NCBI GenBank assembly: GCA_028565635.1
Contig: JAOXYB010036429.1
Span: forward strand, 1-13,726
Length of the DNA: 13,726 bases
Direction: 5' to 3'
Source: Phoronis ovalis
Taxonomy: Eukaryota; Phoronida; Phoronidae
The notes below the pieces were generated by a model, which saw nothing but the letters and a program-made list of their open reading frames with translations, had not been told where the DNA came from and did no database searches. This document shows, piece after piece, positions 8,126 to 13,726 of this stretch. Both the position numbers and the translations under genes were made by a program. The first letter of the stretch is position 1. Each line of letters starts with the position of its first letter.

Positions 8126-8296
8126 ATGGTAAGCATTATCTCAGAGTCAAGATTATACTATACCCATCGGACTAAGTTTCTTGATCCATGTCTGTATGTT
8201 ACTATAGCTATCGATGGTTGTGTGCCTGAGTTACCGTGTCTGGTTTTTACTATACATACTCGCCTAGCTGTTCACTTGAAGATGTCACACACCTAG
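8126..8296 (+). CDS. Candidate small ORF or orphan exon, 56 codons
   Basis: An ATG in AAAATGG context opens a 56-residue frame that reads MVSIISESRLYYTHRTKFL, then PCLYVTIAIDGCVPELP, and stops at TAG. GC content is clearly above that of the flanks. An in-frame TAA lies ten codons before the ATG. The last bases contain a donor-like CTAGTAAGA, so the frame might continue by splicing. I recognise no domain; the middle is hydrophobic with two or three cysteines. It may be a real exon, a decayed gene piece or chance. Confidence 0.25.
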   Translation: MVSIISESRLYYTHRTKFLDPCLYVTIAIDGCVPELPCLVFTIHTRLAVHLKMSHT

Positions 8297-8410
8297 TAAG
8301 ATTTTCGCCACCAACATTTTAGAATAGTGTCGCTCCTGGAGAATTAGTTGAAATGTCCAATGTACGAGAATATAGAGGCTTCAAAACTAAAATTTACTAC
8401 TGCCTGTAAG

Positions 8411-8572
8411 ACCAGCATCGACGCCCAAGAGAAGAGATCGTTTACCATGAATACGTCTCCGTTAAACAAACGATTCATAGGGAAAGATGTGTCGCCCCAT
8501 TCTTTACTACCTAGTAGCCGCCTAGTTGATACGGTTCATACTCCCGGAGTGTCAAGTTTTATAAGTGGATAG
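8411..8572 (+). CDS. Candidate 3'-terminal exon of an unrecognised plus-strand gene
   Basis: After a modest acceptor (TACTACTGCCTGTAAG) the frame reads TSIDAQEKRSFTMNTSPLNK, then RFIGKDVSPHSLLPSSR, and ends in a TAG after 53 codons. The same frame is open back to about 8348. Codon choice is mixed and GC content is well above the surrounding DNA, which is coding-like. The peptide is hydrophilic, Ser/Pro-rich and without a family motif that I know. It lies 115 bp after the ORF at 8126-8296, but I could not find a splice join that keeps both frames. Confidence 0.3.
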   Translation, partial: TSIDAQEKRSFTMNTSPLNKRFIGKDVSPHSLLPSSRLVDTVHTPGVSSFISG

Positions 8573-9420
8573 CTTTTGTCTACCTGTAGACATGCAACCG
8601 AACGTGAAAGTTTCAATATCTAAAAAATTAGACACCGTGAAATAAGCCCATATTGTAATGTTTATTGTAAAAAATAATACTTGTAAATTGTTTAGTGTTT
8701 GAATTATTGTTAATTAAAAATTTAATTATAATTGTAGATTTCATGAAACTTTAAACGCTTTCATTCTCTAGTTTATAATCATACAAGCGCAGTCATAACA
8801 AAATTCAAGAAAGAAAATAAAAATTTGATGATATAAAATTGATGACAAAAAGGTCATTTCGGGTCACCATCACTTTTAATAAAAATGATACAACAGTAAT
8901 CTTGTGCAGGTTAATTTTGTAGCGTTAACATACGCTACCATGTAAAGATGTATATCAAATTTCTTTTATTTCTTTCCACGTTACGGGGCTTTAATAATAT
9001 TTTCCCGCTGTGATGTGGTTAAAACTGGCATATTCGTCCATATACATTATTAAAAAATGATATTTACCAGCAAAGCAATAAGTAGTCTAGAATACTCCAG
9101 TGGCGATACAACAGTGAATAACTCATATATCTTTCAAATTCACCGATTCTAACGCTTACTTTATGCGTGTAATGTGCTAGATAAAAAAACGCTTAACATT
9201 TTTTCGCGACTTCCTAGCGACACTATAACGACAGATCGCGGCCAAAACTATGCTATTGCAATTGTTTGTAGACTACGGTACTATACAGTAACAGAGATAG
9301 TCTAAACACATACCGCATACTTATTATACCAAAGTACAAAATAATAATACATTAATTATATGAATACTGGAATTACAAATTGTTTCAAAAGGATTCAAAC
9401 AGGACAAAAAGAAAACCTGA
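8573..9420. other. AT-rich stretch, no gene recognised
   Basis: AT-rich throughout, with no open block beyond chance, no tRNA-like sequence and no clear repeat. A brief GC-richer patch at 9205-9245 (GCGACTTCCTAGCGACAC) has no evident structure. Confidence 0.5.
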
Positions 9421-9800
9421 TCAGACTCACCTACGTATTAACTCGTAAAATACAAACTATTTGTATATATCGCCATAGCAACCAATGAAGCGTGTCGAAT
9501 GAATTAATAAAACATCAGTATAGTAACCAATCATTGCTTTGATCTACTATATGTATCAGTCAGTATAAAAAAAACTATTCAAATCTCCTTTCAATATTTT
9601 AGATTAAAATTGTATGAAAACACATTGAGAAGTATATTATTACAGCTCGATTTTAATAACAATTGGGGCTGTCGGCAAGTTTTTCTAAATATGGTTTAAT
9701 CTTAATGAGACATCTTACTTTTTAATATTCTTTTCTTTTGTGAATAAGAACACGGTAGTTTGAATTCTACTTGGAATTTGTTTTTTTAACGTTACAGCTA

Positions 9801-9834
9801 TGTGGTAACTATTGAGGTGTGGTAACTGTTGAGG
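9801..9834 (+). repeat. Tandem duplication of a 17-bp unit
   Basis: TGTGGTAACTATTGAGG (9801-9817) is followed directly by TGTGGTAACTGTTGAGG (9818-9834), differing at one base. Probably replication slippage. Confidence 0.8.
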
Positions 9835-10450
9835 TCTACCAAAATTGACTAAATATAAATTCTAGCGATGTATCGCAGTGTCGCTATTAGCTTGATAAAA
9901 AAAACATTATTCAATTTCTATGGAGCTTTGATTTCTTCTAACAAAAATTAAATTAATAAAATTAAACCGGAGTTTTATTTGCATGGAGTATTATCCGCAT
10001 TAGTAGTGGTTGCTTGGGATAAGAAGGAGCCTTATAGTTTACAGAAATCCCCATCAACAATCATAAACCTTTTCTACTGGTATCACTACTCCTTGAAGAT
10101 ATTGCCGAAAATATTGTATGCATAACAAGGTATACTCAAGTTATATTTATGCATTTATTTATATATTTTCATGCTAGAGTCTTGGGCAGAATATCATGGA
10201 ACTGGCGAAATTAGAATGCAGGATCGATTTTGCTACAAAAAAATACTGCATGGGACATGTAGATCATATATTAACTTTATTTGATAAAATTTTCTCCATC
10301 CCTCTCCACAAATTATAACAAAAATGTTCCTCCTGGAACCGTTTCTGCATGTAGAATTTTAATTGTAATACCGGAGTTAAAATCGCATGCAGAACCTTCT
10401 ATGCAAAATTAATTTTTTTTATTGGAATTTCATCCAAAAATAAATATTTA
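9835..10450. other. AT-rich stretch with an imperfect inverted repeat
   Basis: No gene recognised. Around 10346-10393 an imperfect hairpin pairs CTGCATGTAGAATTTTAA with TTAAAATCGCATGCAG across a loop of about 14 bases. A related string, ACCGGAGTTTTATTTGCATGG, occurs near 9966, against ACCGGAGTTAAAATCGCATGC near 10373. Confidence 0.45.
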
Positions 10451-10651
10451 TCATTTTTTATAATATGATATTGCATTTCTGTCGAATAGATATGCGTTGA
10501 ACAAATTGTAATAAACGCAACCACAACCTAACTCACAAAACATTACTACGCTTGAACACTTTCTGCATGTACATACCTCGCCACGAGTACACTGGTTGTT
10601 TAATTCTAACTGTGGCCATACATACAAACCTCTTAAACACAGACAATTTAA
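10451..10651 (-). other. Cysteine-rich open frame without ATG
   Basis: A 66-codon open frame with about ten cysteines, including NNQCTRGEVCTCRKC and FCELGCGC. There is no good start codon and no matching splice sites except an internal GAG-GTATGT donor at about 10577. Length alone is within chance for this DNA. The cysteine density is why it is listed; I assign no function. Confidence 0.12.
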
Positions 10652-10849
10652 TTACCCGGTTTTATTTCAAATGTGGACCAATGTGTGGGTGATGTGTAGA
10701 CTATTATTAATACCAACCACTTTTAGAGATTTCACCAATGACACCGTATTGAATTAAACTAGAATATATTTTTCTAAATGAACATTTTAAAACCATTTGG
10801 GCGACATAGCATCGTATATAGGTTTTACATGCGTATTCTCTCCATATAG

Positions 10850-10945
10850 GCCCAGCCTTCACATTACTTTATGTTCCAGATCATTGCCCCGTTGTATGAG
10901 TCCACGCCTGAAGCAGTACATTGTTAACTTCCATGCAGAGTTCGG
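10850..10945 (+). CDS. Candidate internal exon of unknown gene
   Basis: A 96-nt open block between acceptor TATTCTCTCCATATAG and donor CGG-GTAAGG, phase 2 at both ends. It reads PSLHITLCSRSLPRCMSPRL and then KQYIVNFHAEF. No family is recognised. It would join in phase to the block at 11402-11621, which is the only contextual support. Confidence 0.18.
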
Positions 10946-11401
10946 GTAAGGGAGAAAGAGTCATTAACTGGTGTAATAGTACTGTTAAAAATAATATGCT
11001 GTATCTCCTTGGTTTAAAATTGCCGAGTCATTAATAGAAAACTTCAAAGCATCTCACTGTCTTAAATGTATTAAACTGTTTTTGGTCTTTTATTTTATTT
11101 TTTGTTTTGAGGACCTTGGAAAAATGATTAATATATCGAAACTTGTAAGATTTGTAAATCTCCACAAGAAGTTGATGTAACGGGCATAACCAATTCTTTT
11201 CAATATTAGTAACCTTTTTTTTAGATGGGTACAGCCATTATAATTTTCCTGAAGTACAATCTGTTGATTAAACGCATAAATCCATGTTGGATTAAAGAAT
11301 AATGCACAACTATTGTCACTCTCGTCCCCCGGGATTAAAAATTCGGCAAACATAACCCTTAATTTAAATAAAAAGCTCCCCATTCACCTTTAATTATTTA
11401 G

Positions 11402-11621
11402 AATAAAGGAGTGTTGTACAGGGGATTCTGGATCATGCCCGGAATATAACATTTTAATAAATACACATAACAGTTATATCCATAATTATAAGTTATCCGA
11501 TTACTTACGCGCGGGCGCCATCCTCAAGTCTGACTTCGATGAACACCCAGAGACAGTCTGTACGTTCAGACAGACTGGTCGAGTACAAGTCGTCGGAAAA
11601 GACCATCACTGCGTTAGATGA
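11402..11621 (+). CDS. Candidate terminal exon, alternative plus-strand reading of the GC-richer block
   Basis: After acceptor TTTAATTATTTAG the phase-2 frame is open for 72 codons to TGA. The first half (IKECCTGDSGSCPEYN and on) is in AT-rich DNA; the second (AGAILKSDFDEHPETVC and on) is in the GC-richer block and looks protein-like. The same block is also open on the minus strand as a start-codon exon, so at most one reading is likely to be real. No domain is recognised. Confidence 0.18.
11509..11606 (-). CDS. Candidate first coding exon of an unrecognised minus-strand gene (or distal alternative first exon)
   Basis: ATG at 11606 has a strong context (GTGATGG) and follows an in-frame TAA 24 bases upstream. 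The frame reads MVFSDDLYSTSLSERTDCLW, then VFIEVRLEDGAR, and ends at the donor GTAAGT with two bases over (phase 2). GC content stands out from the AT-rich flanks. No family is recognised. Two phase-2 acceptors exist downstream on this strand, at about 7781 (20 codons to a stop) and at about 4555 ahead of HCN exon 1, so it could be a separate small gene or an alternative 5' exon of HCN. Neither is demonstrated. Confidence 0.3.
11551..11574. repeat. Short inverted repeat
   Basis: CAGTCTGT and ACAGACTG, perfect 8-bp arms, enclose ACGTTCAG inside the GC-richer block. This symmetry may partly explain why both strands are open there. Confidence 0.5.
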
Positions 11622-11639
11622 AATCAGTTAAAGAAATAT

Positions 11640-12425
11640 TTAACCGTCAACTATTTTATCTCAGCATACATCTCTAGTGAACCGGGTGACTGTTTTTATT
11701 AACCAGTCGAGCAACACGCTGTATTGTGAGAATCACATAAAAGCCGCCTTAACACTGCTGGCTACATGATATATACATGTTAACGGGTTCTAAATCTATA
11801 TTAAGACCACTGTATGTTAATAAACATTTGTGTGATTATTTCCTGACACTTTACCGTACATAAATGTTTGCTCACGAGAGCCCTGAAAGCAGTATATTTT
11901 AAATCATTTGTCAGGAGAGTAGAGTATTTGTTTGTATTATTCATATTTTTATACAATATTTTGTTTAAATAATAAATACATTCCGTTTGATTATTTATTA
12001 TTGTTCTTTAGTTCTTTGATGTTAAAATGAACTATTTTCTCTTTTACCCGCCAGCTGTCGCCAAGGTATTGATACATCACAGTACAGTACTAACTGGCAT
12101 CATATTTTTGAGATTTTGTCTGAAGCAGAGAATGCCAGGTTTTGCAAGTGTTGAACTTATTGATTGGCATTGGTTTTTACATGAAAGACCGGAGCAGGCT
12201 ATAATCCATATAGGATATATTAAATATATTACAAAGCGAATTTTCCAGTCTTTGAAATGTATTATCTTGCGAAGAAATCACACCTTTTTTGATACTTTTT
12301 GTTATGTTATTATTTGACAAATATTGCGCGCGCACCCTAATATGTACACAAAAATCCAACTCGCACTCATGCGGTGTTCAAGACGGTCTGATTCAAAATA
12401 TGTTTTCTTTTCTTAAAACACTTAA
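11640..12425. other. AT-rich stretch, no gene recognised
   Basis: A plus-strand ATG frame at 12027-12317 (96 codons, FLFYPPAVAKVLIHH and on) has no recognisable motif and is of a length AT-rich DNA can give by chance. Nothing else is visible. Confidence 0.45.
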
Positions 12426-12430
12426 AAAAT

Positions 12431-12506
12431 CGACCGACTCGGTTTTAAACACTTTCTTTTAATAAAAATAAAAACCGCCCGACCGATTCAGTTTTTGAGG
12501 GCTTTC
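12431..12506 (+). repeat. Pair of related motifs, 49-bp spacing
   Basis: CGACCGACTCGGTTTTAAAC (from 12431) recurs as CGACCGATTCAGTTTTTGAG (from 12480), each running on to CTTTC. The GC-rich heads contrast with the AT-rich surroundings. It could be the remains of a tandem repeat or element end. Confidence 0.55.
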
Positions 12507-12647
12507 GCTCGTTAAAGAACTTCTATTTTTGTTGTGGCCTTAGCGGGAAAAATACTGGATTTTGTAAAAAAAGCCACACCTTATTAATTGAACTTTATTT
12601 TGTTTTAAATTAAACAAATTTAAAAAACATCCGAACCTAAAGCAAGC

Positions 12648-12835
12648 GTAACAGCTTTGTCGTGTATTCGGCGGACTGGTGAATTAAAAAAAATCAGCTT
12701 GCAGGTGAATGGGAAACACTATATTGCTTTCCAAACTACACCAACAAATGGTTCATCCAAGCATGAAACATGTAAAAAAATATGTTGGTTTGCAATATAA
12801 ACCTCTCAAATAATTATCCTCATTGGGTGCTTCTG
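12648..12835 (+). repeat. Dispersed repeat, copy B (uninterrupted)
   Basis: Second copy of the family at 5365-5760, in the same orientation and diverged by scattered substitutions and small indels. It reads through AAAATATGTTGGTTTGC without the extra segment of copy A, so it shows the empty-site state. Element class is unknown. Its true ends cannot be set from two copies. Confidence 0.75.
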
Positions 12836-13029
12836 ATAAAACCGACGAAAAATTGTTATCCCTAAACTAGGCCAGTGAGCATATACAAACATATTTAATG
12901 AAAAATCCGCAGCATTGTGCCTCTGTATACAACGTTTCTAGTTTTGTCCTCACTTGTGGTCATATGTGCTGTCAAAAGTCCGTCACGGTGTTTCCCCGAG
13001 ACCTGTATCGTTTCCCGTCATTTTCAACA

Positions 13030-13062
13030 AACACACACACACACACACACACGCACACACAG
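13030..13062 (+). repeat. (CA)n microsatellite
   Basis: An almost pure AC/CA dinucleotide run of about 32 bases with a single G interruption (ACGCACACAC). Likely polymorphic. Confidence 0.95.
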
Positions 13063-13204
13063 ACATACAAAGAGTAGCGCTAACGCACACTTATTAATAA
13101 TATCACATTTAGCATTTTGCTACACAAATTAAAATTAAAAGTAATAGCTCATTCATTAATACAACATTCTCTGATTAAAATCATACTGTCACGTGATGGT
13201 TGAC

Positions 13205-13287
13205 GCAAAGTTGATCCTACTATCATTGCACTGTCGACAGTTTGCTGCGCTTAATTGACAATTAATTTGCAAAGTCGATCCGACGAT
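13205..13287 (+). repeat. Imperfect direct repeat, 64-bp spacing
   Basis: GCAAAGTTGATCCTACTAT (13205-13223) and GCAAAGTCGATCCGACGAT (13269-13287) match at 16 of 19 positions. TTAATTGACAATTAA lies between them. Confidence 0.5.
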
Positions 13288-13488
13288 GGCCCAATCTTAT
13301 ATTATAATATAATAGTCCCAGGCCCAACATGTTCATGTTTAATTTGCTGAGAAGTTGTGCAATTGATTAATTGTTCCGTTTCTATCTCACGTATGCTTGC
13401 ATGCCTCACTGTTTCTTTATATTCAAAACGTAAAGCCCTGTAATGCATGTATTTTTTTAACGAATGTTGTTTCAAAATTTTTAAATAA

Positions 13489-13726
13489 TACCCCGACCAA
13501 CTGCTCTTTAATCCCGGCCAAGCAACATTTGCATTACTGTTCGAGAAACTAAGAATCAGTAGGAATGCTAGACACCGACCCGGACTTTTTATGGGACTTT
13601 TCTCAAGTCTCCATTTGTTTGACCTAGTTTTATGTACTTTAGCCCCGGGGGTCAATATGAAAGTGGGTACGCATGTTCCAACAAAATTTCGCGTGAAAGG
13701 GTATGTTTTTCGAACCGCCGGCGCGT
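13489..13726 (+). other. GC-richer right-edge block, open on both strands
   Basis: The plus frame is open for 79 codons to the window edge (including RHRPGLFMGLFSSLHLFDLV and NMKVGTHVPTKFRVKGYVF), and the minus frame is open over 13302-13655. Composition rises sharply, ending in ACCGCCGGCGCGT. No domain is recognised. The change of composition suggests the edge of a repeat or transposable element, or of an exon, that continues to the right. Confidence 0.3.

Noticed and set aside
11090-11383. 97-codon minus-strand frame with ATG
   Set aside because: No motif and AT-rich codons; about what is expected once by chance in a window of this size and composition.
12917-13132. 71-codon plus-strand frame running through the (CA)n repeat
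   Set aside because: It starts at GTG, and the second half is the THTHTH translation of the microsatellite.
1-13726. Search for CRISPR arrays, tRNA, rRNA and bacterial-type operons
   Set aside because: No regularly spaced repeats, no tRNA TψC-like GTTCRANNC arm with matching stems and no rRNA-like block were seen; the gene structure is eukaryotic.

Overview
The window looks like AT-rich nuclear DNA from an invertebrate animal. Coding information is cut into short exons with GT..AG borders, long AT-rich introns lie between them, and there is a (CA)n microsatellite, diverged dispersed repeats and no bacterial gene packing. Base composition and intron style would fit a lophotrochozoan such as a bivalve mollusc, but that assignment is only a guess.

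The one gene I recognise with confidence occupies roughly bases 1-4517 on the minus strand. It is the 5' half of an HCN channel gene (hyperpolarization-activated, cyclic-nucleotide-gated cation channel). Six exons join in perfect reading frame: start-codon exon (4386-4517), a disordered N-terminal exon (2894-3052), the HCN domain (2029-2249), S1-S2 (1371-1534), S2-S3 (527-670) and the S4 voltage sensor (184-281). A possible seventh exon (1-44) runs off the left edge. Together the six exons give 306 residues. S5, pore, S6, C-linker and the cyclic-nucleotide-binding domain lie outside the window. The S2-S3 to S4 intron keeps frame only if it uses a GC-AG donor. About 100-230 bp upstream of the ATG lie a TATA-like box and a cluster of cAMP-response-element palindromes, a plausible promoter for a cAMP-gated channel.

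The remaining 9 kb (4.75-13.7 kb) has no gene I can name. It holds two diverged copies of one dispersed repeat (5365-5760 and 12648-12835, the first split by a 212-bp insert), several short tandem duplications, a GC-richer LTR-like patch inside an HCN intron (about 945-1250), and a GC-rich right edge open on both strands. A few stretches look like orphan exons: a start-codon exon on minus at 11509-11606, coding-like plus-strand blocks at 8126-8572, and a possible exon pair at 10850-10945/11402-11621. These are low-confidence calls that transcript data would settle. I saw no tRNA, rRNA, CRISPR array or intact transposon.
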